A DNA stretch of 14,627 nucleotides from positions 1-14,627 of the forward strand of contig JACDCH010000611.1 in assembly GCA_013694495.1 (NCBI GenBank). Direction: 5' to 3'. This DNA comes from Acidimicrobiia bacterium (GTDB lineage Bacteria; Actinomycetota; Acidimicrobiia; Acidimicrobiales; JACDCH01). Below are positions 8,166-14,627 of this stretch, piece by piece (the stretch's first letter is position 1; each line of letters starts with the position of its first letter). Position numbers and translations under genes: made by a program. The notes beneath the pieces were generated by a model that saw only the letters and a program-made list of their open reading frames with translations, ran no database searches and was not told the origin of the DNA.

Positions 8166-8846
8166 GTGCCCCTCCGCCGCCCTCGCAGGCTGCCCGACGC
8201 TCTGTACGGGCCCGACCAGGCGGCGCGGCTCGAGGCGGCGGCCGAGCTCTCCCCGAAGGTGGCCGCACGCGTCGCAGCGGGGGTCGACGGCTGGCCCCCC
8301 CTGTCTCCGGGCGCGCTGAACGCCTGGCTGCTGCTCGTCACCACGAAGCCGCCCCATTGGCGGGACCGGCTGCTGTCCTTCCCCGAGCAGCCGCTCACCG
8401 CCGGGCACCCGCACGAGGGCTTCCTCTACCCCGACCCGCTCGGGTTCTGGGCCGAGGTCCGGCGCTGGACCTTGGTCGTCGCCCGCACCCGCAACCCGGC
8501 GTGGACGATCACCGAGGCGCTGTCGACCAGCGCGCTCGTCCACCTCGGCGAGGGCGTCGGCCGGCTCGCCCTGGCCCGGGACACCTGCCGGCCGGCGGTG
8601 CTGCTGTTCCTCGACGAACCGGCCTGGGGGGCGTCCGGCCTCACCCCGCAGCGGTCGACGGCGCACCACGTCCCCGACCCCCACCGGGAGGGTCAGGTGT
8701 ACCAGGGCTTCTGGGGCACGCTCCCGGACGGCACAGTGGTGGGAAAGGCCCCGCAGCACCCGACGATGCGCCGTTTGTACCGCAGCGAGGACATGGACCG
8801 GTTCCTGCGTAGCTGGGCCGAAACGTCGTCGCGCCCGGGGGACTAG
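8166..8846 (+). CDS. Protein of unknown function, divergent from coaE
   Basis: I do not recognise this family. The 226-residue product looks like a real, soluble protein: it has normal composition, no signal peptide or membrane helix, and many conserved-looking aromatic positions (DALYGPD, GWPPL, PHWRDRLLSFPE, GFLYPDPLGFWAEVRRW, GFWGTLPDG). The C-terminal third (AHHVPDPHREGQVYQGFWG and RRLYRSEDMDRFLRSW) is rich in His, Arg, Asp and Trp, as in a binding or catalytic pocket, but no known catalytic motif can be named. The start at GTG 8166 is chosen because a TACCAT box lies seven bases upstream; GTG at 8145 would add seven residues and place that box inside the gene. It stands alone, facing away from coaE and ending 140 bases before the pilus operon. 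Its function cannot be inferred from context. Confidence 0.8.
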   Translation: MPLRRPRRLPDALYGPDQAARLEAAAELSPKVAARVAAGVDGWPPLSPGALNAWLLLVTTKPPHWRDRLLSFPEQPLTAGHPHEGFLYPDPLGFWAEVRRWTLVVARTRNPAWTITEALSTSALVHLGEGVGRLALARDTCRPAVLLFLDEPAWGASGLTPQRSTAHHVPDPHREGQVYQGFWGTLPDGTVVGKAPQHPTMRRLYRSEDMDRFLRSWAETSSRPGD

Positions 8847-8930
8847 TCCGGTCCGGCTACGCCGCAACCGTCCGAACGGGGGGTGGTGCCGAGTGCAGCG
8901 GATCACCACAATCGCCCCGCACCCGCTGAC

Positions 8931-8948
8931 CCGGAACCAGCGTTCCGG
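8931..8948. promoter_or_regulatory. Perfect 7-bp inverted repeat over the -35 position of the tad operon
   Basis: CCGGAAC (8931-8937) and GTTCCGG (8942-8948) are exact inverted arms separated by CAGC. The -10 candidate starts at 8958, so the palindrome covers the expected -35 hexamer. This placement fits an operator or activator site; a GC-rich palindrome of this size can also occur by chance. Confidence 0.35.
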
Positions 8949-8957
8949 ATCGACCCT

Positions 8958-8963
8958 TACCAT
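8958..8963 (+). promoter_or_regulatory. Candidate -10 box (TACCAT) of the tad operon
   Basis: TACCAT at 8958-8963 would start transcription near 8970, leaving a short leader that contains GGAGG (8978-8982) four bases before the TTG start of cpaB. Unlike the leaderless genes nearby, this one has a clear Shine-Dalgarno. No consensus -35 is seen. Confidence 0.45.
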
Positions 8964-8986
8964 GACCCCATCTCGGGGGAGGAACG

Positions 8987-9856
8987 TTGCGTCGTCGATC
9001 GAACCTGCTCGTCTTGTTGGGGCTCGCCTCCTTCGTGCTCGGGCTCCTCGCCGTGTTCCTGATCACGAAGGACGACGTCGACGGTGGGAGCGCCGGCGGC
9101 GCCGACACCGTCGAGGTGCTCGTCGCGGGCGCCGACCTCGAGGCCGGCACCAGCGGCGAGGACCTCCTCCGCAACGGCGACTACGACACCGAGCGCATCG
9201 CCCGGGCTGATCTGACCGCCGACAACCTCACGGCGCCGAGCCAACTGTCGGGCACGGTCCTCACGTTGAGGTTCGCGGCGGGCGAGCCGCTCCGGGTGTC
9301 CGGGCTACGCAGCCTGGGCAACTCGGTCCGCCCGCCGATCCCCGAGGGGTTCGAGGCGGTTGCCACCACCACCGACTTCGTCGCCGGCGGCGCGAGCAGC
9401 GTCATCCCCGGCGACCGGGTCAACGTGTACCTCAACATCCGGGCTCCGGTCGAGTTCACCGTCATCAACGAGGAGACGGGCGCCGAGCAGCCCTCAGCGG
9501 GCCCCTACGCCACCGGCCGCACCGAGCTCCTGCTGGCGAACACGCTCGTGCTTGACGTGCAGGTGGGCACCACCCCGCTGCAGGTCGGCCAGCCGACCGA
9601 CGGCACCGCCGCCACGGCCACGGCCACGGTCAACCCGAGCTCGCTAACCTTCGTGCTCGCCGTCGACACGCTCGACGCCGAGAAGGTGATCTTCGCCTCC
9701 ACCCAAGTCGGCTCCCAGCTCTACCTGAGCCGGGTGCGGCTCGACGACGACGGCAACCCGCCGCCGCCGATCGCCTCCACACCGGGCCAGGACTTCTTCA
9801 CGATCCTCAACGAGGAAGCGCTGGCCGCATTCACCCGGACCAACCCCACCCCGTGA
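8987..9856 (+). CDS. cpaB: Tad pilus assembly protein CpaB (RcpC-like), SAF domain
   Basis: CpaB is a membrane-anchored, externally exposed part of Tad/Flp pilus machines. In diderm bacteria it works with the secretin; in a monoderm such as this it probably bridges membrane and wall. The 289-residue product starts MRRRSN, then one hydrophobic anchor (about 7-27, NLLVLLGLASFVLGLLAVFL). A SAF domain follows (about 43-108: VEVLVAGADLEAGT through FAAGEPLRVSGL), then the RcpC region (about 115-270: VIPGDRVNVYLNI, LVLDVQVG, SSLTFVLAVDTLDAEKVIFA). The TTG start is forced by the GGGGGAGG just upstream and by the basic-then-hydrophobic N-terminus. It is the first gene of the operon, with cpaE starting 23 bases after its stop. 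Ala/Thr-rich stretches in the RcpC part look like flexible external linkers. Confidence 0.9.
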   Translation: MRRRSNLLVLLGLASFVLGLLAVFLITKDDVDGGSAGGADTVEVLVAGADLEAGTSGEDLLRNGDYDTERIARADLTADNLTAPSQLSGTVLTLRFAAGEPLRVSGLRSLGNSVRPPIPEGFEAVATTTDFVAGGASSVIPGDRVNVYLNIRAPVEFTVINEETGAEQPSAGPYATGRTELLLANTLVLDVQVGTTPLQVGQPTDGTAATATATVNPSSLTFVLAVDTLDAEKVIFASTQVGSQLYLSRVRLDDDGNPPPPIASTPGQDFFTILNEEALAAFTRTNPTP

Positions 9857-9879
9857 CGACGTCGGAGCCCTAGATCAAG

Positions 9880-11139
9880 GTGCGCAACCCGAAGATCCTC
9901 GTGCTCGACCGCGGCGAGGAGCTGGCCACCCAGCTCCAGTCGTTGGTCGACGACTTCCGCCCCGTCCCCGAGGTCGTGTCCTGTACGCGCATGGGCGCGG
10001 TGGCGGAGGTGCTCGAGAACGACGGTCCCTTCGACGTGCTCGTCGCCGGGCCCAGCCTCGGCACCCGGTCCGGCCTGTCCCGGCTGAGCCTCATCCACGA
10101 GGACCAGCCCGCCATGAGCCTCGTGCTCGCGTTCAGCCGCCGGCCGGACGCCTCGCTGCGCGACATCGTCCGCACCGGTGCGGTCGACCTGCTGCAGCTC
10201 CCGATCGAGGACAAGGAACTGGTCGACGCCGTCGAGCGGGCCAGCGTGCTCAGCCGGGTGGCCGACGAGGCTGCCGCCGCCCAGGTCGCGCTCGCCGCCG
10301 CGCCGCTCGTCACCGCCGACGGCTCGGTCCCCAACCAGCCGGCTCGCACCTACACGATCTCGTCCGCCACCGGTGGCTGCGGCAAGACGTTCTTCGCCAC
10401 CAACCTCGCCTACTTCCTGGTGCGGTACACCGGGAAGCGCGCCTGCATCGTCGATCTCGACCTGCAGTTCGGCGAGGTGTCCACGGCCATGCGGCTGCGG
10501 CCGAAGTTCACGATCTTCGACGCCCTGCAGCGTGAGGACACCGACGAGGACGACCTGCGCTCGCACATCGAGGAGTACACCGTCCAGCACGAGACGGGTG
10601 TCTGGGTGCTCGCTGCGCCACGAGAGCCCGCCGAGGCCGACCGCATCCAGCCCCCCGACGTCACCCGGATCCTCGAGGCCGTGCGCAAGCAGTTCGACTA
10701 CGTAATCGTCGACACGCCCCCGCAGCTGAACGAGGCGACGCTCGCAGCGTTCGACCTGTCCGACGTGCTGTACGTCATGGCCACGCTCGACCTGCCGAGC
10801 GTGCGGAACATGAGCGTGTTCCTGAGCACCCTCGAGCGGCTCAAGGTGTCGGCCGACAACGTCAAGCTCATCCTGAACAAGGCCGAGTCCGACGTCGGCA
10901 TCGACATCGACCAGGTGACCCGTCTGTTCCCGCAGGGCTTCGAGTCCGTTCTGCCCTACGCCAAGGAGGTCAGCCGGTCGATCAACCTCGGCATGCCGGT
11001 CATGGCCGCGTCGCCGCAGGCCGAGATCAGCCGACTGATGGCCTCCGGCATGAAGCCCCTGCTCCCGCTCGAGCAGCAGTCCAAGATGGCCGAGGCCACC
11101 ACACCGCCGAAGAAGAGCCTGTTCCGGCGACGCCGGTGA
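9880..11139 (+). CDS. cpaE: Tad pilus ATPase CpaE/TadZ (MinD/ParA family with pseudo-receiver)
   Basis: TadZ proteins place the Tad machine in the cell and are ParA/MinD-like ATPases. The 419-residue product begins with an atypical receiver domain (about 1-125). KILVLDR and DVLVAGPSL follow the receiver fold, but the position of the phosphorylated Asp is Ala/Gly, so phosphorylation is unlikely. The ATPase follows: Walker A SATGGCGKT (A163-T170), CIVDLDLQFGE (D192, D194) and YVIVDTPPQL (D278). The usual MinD/ParA motif is KGGxGKT; here the first, signature lysine is Thr164. The C-terminus is basic (SLFRRRR), perhaps contacting membrane or partner proteins. The start is GTG 9880, with a GGAG twelve bases upstream. 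cpaF starts 16 bases downstream, so the two are translated from one message. Confidence 0.92.
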   Translation: MRNPKILVLDRGEELATQLQSLVDDFRPVPEVVSCTRMGAVAEVLENDGPFDVLVAGPSLGTRSGLSRLSLIHEDQPAMSLVLAFSRRPDASLRDIVRTGAVDLLQLPIEDKELVDAVERASVLSRVADEAAAAQVALAAAPLVTADGSVPNQPARTYTISSATGGCGKTFFATNLAYFLVRYTGKRACIVDLDLQFGEVSTAMRLRPKFTIFDALQREDTDEDDLRSHIEEYTVQHETGVWVLAAPREPAEADRIQPPDVTRILEAVRKQFDYVIVDTPPQLNEATLAAFDLSDVLYVMATLDLPSVRNMSVFLSTLERLKVSADNVKLILNKAESDVGIDIDQVTRLFPQGFESVLPYAKEVSRSINLGMPVMAASPQAEISRLMASGMKPLLPLEQQSKMAEATTPPKKSLFRRRR

Positions 11140-11155
11140 GGGAGGAAGCGAACCC

Positions 11156-12640
11156 GTGAAGCTGTCCGAGAAGCTCGCCGCGCTCGAGGATGAGGAGAAG
11201 CGCGAGGCTGCGGCCGCCGCACCCGCTGCTCCCGCAGGCACCCAGGCGCCCACCGCGCCACGTCGCCGCATCGCCGGCACGGCCCGGGGCGACAACTGGG
11301 AGGCGACGAAGAAGACCGTGCGCTCCCTCGTGCTCGAGGAGGTGGCGCCCAAGATGCAGGGCCTCACCGCCGAGGCCCTCATCGGCGAGGTGAAGACGGC
11401 CCTCGACAAGATCCTGCAGCGCGAGGACGTCCAGGTGTCGCCGCTGGAGCGGCGCAAGTTCGTCCAGGAGATGATCTCCGACACCCTCGGCTACGGGCCG
11501 CTCGACCCCCTGCTGGGCGACGACTCCATCACCGAGGTGATGTGCAACTCCTTCGACGACATCTGGATCGAGCGTGAGGGCCGGCTCGAGCAGACGGCGC
11601 TGAAGTTCACCGACGACACCCAGTACCGCCAGGTGATCGAGAAGATCGTCGCCGCCGTCGGCCGCCGGGTCGACGAATCCTCGCCCATGGTGGACGCCCG
11701 GCTCCCCGACGGCTCGCGGGTGAACGCCATCGTGCCCCCCCTCGCCATCCACGGCTCGGTGCTCACGATCCGGAAGTTCTCCCGCGACCCCTACCAGGCC
11801 AAGGACCTCATCAACTTCGGTACGTGGACCATCGACCTCGTGACCGTCATGGAGGCGTGCGTGCGGGCCTCACTCAACGTCCTCGTCTCGGGCGGTACGG
11901 GCACCGGCAAGACGACGAACCTCAACGTCCTGTCGAGCTTCATCCCCGACGGCGAGCGGGTCATCACCATCGAGGACTCCGCCGAGCTCCAGCTGCAGCA
12001 GCCCCACGTGATCAACCTCGAGGCCCGGCCGCCCAACGCCGAGGGCCGGGGGCAGGTCTCGATCCGAGACCTGGTGAAGAACGCCCTCCGCATGCGCCCC
12101 GACCGCATCATCGTCGGCGAGTGCCGCGCCGGTGAGGCCCTCGACATGCTCCAGGCCATGAACACGGGGCACGAGGGCTCGATGACCACGGTGCACGCCA
12201 ACAGCGCCCGGGACGCCCTCAGCCGGATGGAGACCCTGGTGCTGATGGCCGGCTTCGACCTCCCTGTCCGGGCTATCCGCGAGCAGATCAACTCCGCCAT
12301 CGACCTCATCCTCCAGGTGGACCGCATGCCAGACGGTCGCCGCGTCGTCACCTCGCTCACCGAGGTACAGGGCATGGAGGGCGACGTCATCCTCCTCCAG
12401 GACATCTTCAAGTACCGGTTCCTCCCCGGATCCGAGCGGGGGCGGCCGTCGGGCGAGCTCGCCGCCACCGGCCTGCGGCCGAAGTTCATGGACCGCCTGA
12501 ACGAGCGTGAGATCGAGGTTCCGGCGCACGCGTTCAAGGCGCCGGTCCAGGTGGCCCGTCCGGCCGCGCCGGCCCGCGGCCGCCGCTCGTTCAAGCCGCC
12601 GGAAGCCACCGAGATCGTCGAGCGGGAACGGCTGCGCTGA
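11156..12640 (+). CDS. cpaF: Tad secretion/assembly ATPase CpaF/TadA
   Basis: CpaF (TadA) is the hexameric type II/IV secretion ATPase that drives pilin assembly at the inner face of the membrane. The 494-residue product has an Ala/Pro-rich variable head (1-50), then the CpaF N-terminal domain (LGYGPLDPLLGDDSITEVM, about 113-131). SGGTGTGKTT (Walker A, G246-T253), ITIEDSAELQL, DRIIVGECRAGEALDMLQAM (about 317-336) and the His-box GHEGSMTTVHANSARDAL follow. All catalytic elements are present. The C-terminal 45 residues are Pro/Ala/Arg-rich and poorly ordered. The GTG start is preceded by GGAGG at 11141-11145 with a ten-base spacer. Its TGA overlaps the ATG of tadB by one base, implying translational coupling. 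The symbol tadA is equally valid. Confidence 0.96.
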   Translation: MKLSEKLAALEDEEKREAAAAAPAAPAGTQAPTAPRRRIAGTARGDNWEATKKTVRSLVLEEVAPKMQGLTAEALIGEVKTALDKILQREDVQVSPLERRKFVQEMISDTLGYGPLDPLLGDDSITEVMCNSFDDIWIEREGRLEQTALKFTDDTQYRQVIEKIVAAVGRRVDESSPMVDARLPDGSRVNAIVPPLAIHGSVLTIRKFSRDPYQAKDLINFGTWTIDLVTVMEACVRASLNVLVSGGTGTGKTTNLNVLSSFIPDGERVITIEDSAELQLQQPHVINLEARPPNAEGRGQVSIRDLVKNALRMRPDRIIVGECRAGEALDMLQAMNTGHEGSMTTVHANSARDALSRMETLVLMAGFDLPVRAIREQINSAIDLILQVDRMPDGRRVVTSLTEVQGMEGDVILLQDIFKYRFLPGSERGRPSGELAATGLRPKFMDRLNEREIEVPAHAFKAPVQVARPAAPARGRRSFKPPEATEIVERERLR

Positions 12641-13602
12641 TGGACCCCACGCAGGTGGTGGCCATGGTGCTCGTCGCCCTCGGCTTCGCCCTCCTCGTCG
12701 TCGGCGCGTTGTCGCGCATCTACGACCGCGAGGAGCAGCTGGCCGACATCCTCGACCTGCCCTACGGCGAGCAGGACGTCGACCTGTCCGCTGTCGCCAC
12801 GCAGTCGTCCGTGGTCGAGAACCTGTCCGGCCTCGCCGGGAAGATGGTTGTGCGCCTCGACGAGCGGGGCTCGCTCACGACGATGCTCGAGAAGGCGCGG
12901 GTCCCGATGAGGACCGGCGAGTTCGTGGTGGTCGTCGTGTCGCTCGGCGTCGTCCTCGGTGCGCTGCTGGGCGCCGTCACGGGCGCCGCCATCGTCGGGT
13001 TCGTCGCCTTCCTGGTCTCGCCCCTCGTGGCCCGGGCGTTCCTCTCCCGGCGGATCGAGAAGCGGAAGAAGAAGTTCGAGGACCAGTTCCCGGATGCGCT
13101 GTCGCTCATCGCGTCGTCGCTTACTGCGGGCCACACGTTCCTGCGATCGATCAGTCTCATGTGCGAGGAGTCGCCCCCGCCGCTGTCCGAGGAGTTCGCC
13201 CGCGTCGTCAACGAAACGCAGCTCGGCGACCCCCTCGTCGACGCCCTCGCGCGGATGGGCGACCGGCTTCAGATCCGCGACGTCGACTGGGTCGTCCAGG
13301 CGATCCGGATCCAGCAGCAGGTGGGTGGCCGCCTCGCCGACCTGTTGCACACGTTGGCCGACTTCATCCGGGCCCGTGAGGAGGTCCGGCGGGAGGTGCA
13401 GGTGCTCACGGCCGAGGGTCGCATCTCGGCCTACGTGCTCGGTGGGCTCCCGGTGTTCCTCCTCGTCGCCATCAGCGCCATGAGCCCCGGGTACATGGAC
13501 CCGATGTTCACCGGCTGGGGTCCGATCGTCCTCATCGGCGCCGCCATGTGGGCGGGCCTTGGCATGATGTTCATCCTGCGCATGGTGAAGGTGGACGTCT
13601 GA
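12640..13602 (+). CDS. tadB: Tad pilus inner-membrane platform protein TadB
   Basis: TadB and TadC form the membrane platform that the CpaF motor turns or pushes to extract pilins. The 320-residue product has an N-terminal membrane helix (about 4-25) and a cytosolic segment. A helical pair follows (about 89-130, VVVVVSLGVVLGALLGAV onward), then a T2SSF domain from about residue 145 (FEDQFPDALSLIASSLTAG, then VNETQLGDPLVDALARM). Two C-terminal helices (about 265-315) end the protein. This is the normal TadB layout. ATG 12640 overlaps the cpaF stop (TGATG), and its own TGA overlaps tadC in the same way. No key element is missing. Confidence 0.93.
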   Translation: MDPTQVVAMVLVALGFALLVVGALSRIYDREEQLADILDLPYGEQDVDLSAVATQSSVVENLSGLAGKMVVRLDERGSLTTMLEKARVPMRTGEFVVVVVSLGVVLGALLGAVTGAAIVGFVAFLVSPLVARAFLSRRIEKRKKKFEDQFPDALSLIASSLTAGHTFLRSISLMCEESPPPLSEEFARVVNETQLGDPLVDALARMGDRLQIRDVDWVVQAIRIQQQVGGRLADLLHTLADFIRAREEVRREVQVLTAEGRISAYVLGGLPVFLLVAISAMSPGYMDPMFTGWGPIVLIGAAMWAGLGMMFILRMVKVDV

Positions 13603-14525
13603 TGGAACCGGCAGTCATCTTCGGCCTGCTGCTGGTGTCGGCGGGCGTCGTAGCGCTCGTCGCCGGCCTCCAGGACCGCACCGCCCCGGTGTCGGACGAC
13701 CCCGAGGCCTACCTCCGGAGCCTCGAGCTCGACGACGAAGCCGACGACTTCACGCAGCGCCTCCGGGAGCCGTTCATAACACGCGTGCTGCGCCCGATCG
13801 GCGCCCGCGCCGCTGGCGGCCTGGGATCGCTGCTCCCCGCCAACTACCGCGACCAGGTCCACCGCAAGCTCGTGTTCGCCGGCGTCTCCGGCCAGTACCG
13901 GGCCGAGGAGGTGATCACGGCGCAGATGCTGCTGGCGATCGTCGGCCTCGTCGCCGGTCTCGGCCTGCCGGTCCTGCTCGACTCGCCGAGCACCCAGCGG
14001 ATCCTGTTCCTCGTCGCTCTGCCCGTCGTGGGGGCGATGGTCCCGACCGCGCTGCTCAACCGGAAGCTCGAGGACCGTCGCGAGTCGATTCTCAAGGACT
14101 TGCCCGACACGCTCGACCTCCTCGCCATATCGGTCGAGGCGGGGCTCGGGTTCGAGGGCGCCATCGGGATCGTGTGCGAGCACTTCGACTCGCCGCTGGC
14201 CGACGAGTTCTCCCGTACGCTGAAGGAGATGGAGCTCGGCCTGCCGCGGCGTGAGGCGCTCCAGAACCTCAAGCGCCGAACGGAGGTGCCGGAGCTGTCG
14301 AACTTCGTGCTCGCCCTCACGCAGGCCGATGCGCTCGGCATGCCGATCGGGCGCGTCCTCAAGACGCAGGCCGGCGAGATGCGGCTGAAGCGCCGCCAAT
14401 GGGCGAGGGAGAAGGCGGCGAAGCTCCCGGTGAAGATCATGTTCCCGCTGGTGCTGTTCATCTTTCCCACGATCTTCATCGTCGTCCTCGGCCCGGCCGT
14501 CTCACAGATCCGAGCCAACCTGTAG
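13602..14525 (+). CDS. tadC: Tad pilus inner-membrane platform protein TadC
   Basis: TadC is the partner of TadB in the pilus platform. With ATG 13602 the product has 307 residues: an N-terminal helix (2-22, EPAVIFGLLLVSAGVVALVA), a polar stretch, and a helical pair (about 105-148). The T2SSF domain runs from about 165 (LKDLPDTLDLLAISVEAGLG, then LKEMELGLPRREAL) to a strongly hydrophobic C-terminal helix (about 283-303, MFPLVLFIFPTIFIVVLG). The open frame continues upstream to 13548, but those 18 residues (MGGPWHDVHPAHGEGGRL) lie inside tadB and break the membrane-helix start. The TGATG overlap with tadB fixes the start. Confidence 0.93.
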   Translation: MEPAVIFGLLLVSAGVVALVAGLQDRTAPVSDDPEAYLRSLELDDEADDFTQRLREPFITRVLRPIGARAAGGLGSLLPANYRDQVHRKLVFAGVSGQYRAEEVITAQMLLAIVGLVAGLGLPVLLDSPSTQRILFLVALPVVGAMVPTALLNRKLEDRRESILKDLPDTLDLLAISVEAGLGFEGAIGIVCEHFDSPLADEFSRTLKEMELGLPRREALQNLKRRTEVPELSNFVLALTQADALGMPIGRVLKTQAGEMRLKRRQWAREKAAKLPVKIMFPLVLFIFPTIFIVVLGPAVSQIRANL

Positions 14526-14533
14526 CCGCGCTC

Positions 14534-14627
14534 ATGTCGGCCGTCTCCCGGGGCACCGACACCCTCGAGCCGTTCCGGCCGGCGCTGCTGGCCGTGCGGT
14601 GGGCGACCCTCGGCGTCGGCCTCGCGC
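14534..14627 (+). CDS. Start of a probable membrane protein after tadC (partial)
   Basis: An ATG at 14534, eight bases past the tadC stop, opens a frame that reaches the window edge after 31 codons. It reads MSAVSRGTDTLEP, then FRPALLAVRWATLGVGLA, the beginning of a membrane helix preceded by an Arg-Trp. This kind of N-terminus is seen in multi-helix sensor histidine kinases, and a kinase at this place in a tad operon would be a plausible regulator. Thirty-one residues cannot settle it. No Shine-Dalgarno is obvious, so translation may be coupled to tadC. Confidence 0.5.
   Translation, partial: MSAVSRGTDTLEPFRPALLAVRWATLGVGLA

Noticed and set aside
8119..8268. N-terminal extension of coaE by 50 residues
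   Set aside because: The extension is Arg/Pro/Gly-rich, overlaps the divergent gene and precedes a P-loop that belongs at the N-terminus; GTG 8118 gives the family's length.
8840..8986. Terminator or small gene between the 8166 gene and cpaB
   Set aside because: Only very short palindromes, such as GGACTAGTCC around the stop codon, are seen, with no U-run; the small frames there are low-complexity.
9721..11484. A 587-codon minus-strand open frame
   Set aside because: It is antisense to cpaE and the start of cpaF, both certain by motif; no domain is visible.
11791..13350. A 519-codon minus-strand open frame
   Set aside because: It is antisense to cpaF and tadB; composition and lack of motifs mark it as a shadow.

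Overview
The window is about 70% GC by eye, with GC-rich third codon positions, many GTG/TTG starts, and several genes that seem to be transcribed without a leader. A surface protein ends in three SLH repeats of the 'QMASFLxR' type, and coaE and uvrB lie near each other on one strand. Together these point to a high-GC actinobacterium, most likely of the class Acidimicrobiia; the exact genus cannot be read from the sequence. I see no tRNA, rRNA, CRISPR array, insertion sequence or phage gene.

Left part (1-2675), minus strand: the N-terminus of a multi-spanning membrane protein resembling a GT-C glycosyltransferase runs off the left edge. A 243-base spacer (359-601) full of short repeats and one GC-rich hairpin follows, then a complete uvrB. 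A 13-bp hairpin whose minus-strand RNA pairs fully separates uvrB from the gene upstream of it.

Middle part (2687-8846): this is an accessory-looking block between coaE and uvrB, two genes that usually lie very close together in Actinobacteria. It holds a secreted beta-helix protein with three SLH domains (minus strand) and, divergently, an unusual fusion of a sulfotransferase to a TIGR03032/DUF4915 domain. Next come the frameshifted remains of a PaaK/CapK-like AMP-forming ligase (minus strand, pseudogene), coaE (minus), and a divergent gene of unknown function. The surface protein and the sulfotransferase fusion share a 71-bp promoter region; coaE and the unknown gene share 47 bp. An inferred theme is building or modifying the cell surface.

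Right part (8931-14627), plus strand: a Tad-type pilus assembly operon, cpaB - cpaE/tadZ - cpaF/tadA - tadB - tadC. Intergenic gaps shrink from 23 nt to 1-nt stop/start overlaps, so it is clearly one transcription unit, starting at a TACCAT -10 box with a palindrome over the -35 position. CpaB anchors in the membrane, TadZ localises the machine, TadA powers it, and TadB/TadC form the inner-membrane platform. No prepilin, pseudopilin or prepilin peptidase is in view. A further membrane-protein gene begins 8 nt after tadC and leaves the window.

The most useful observations are the decayed ligase in three reading frames, the sulfotransferase-TIGR03032 fusion opposite an SLH surface protein, a recurrent TANNNT box 6-8 nt before start codons lacking a Shine-Dalgarno, and a TadZ whose deviant Walker A lacks the signature lysine.
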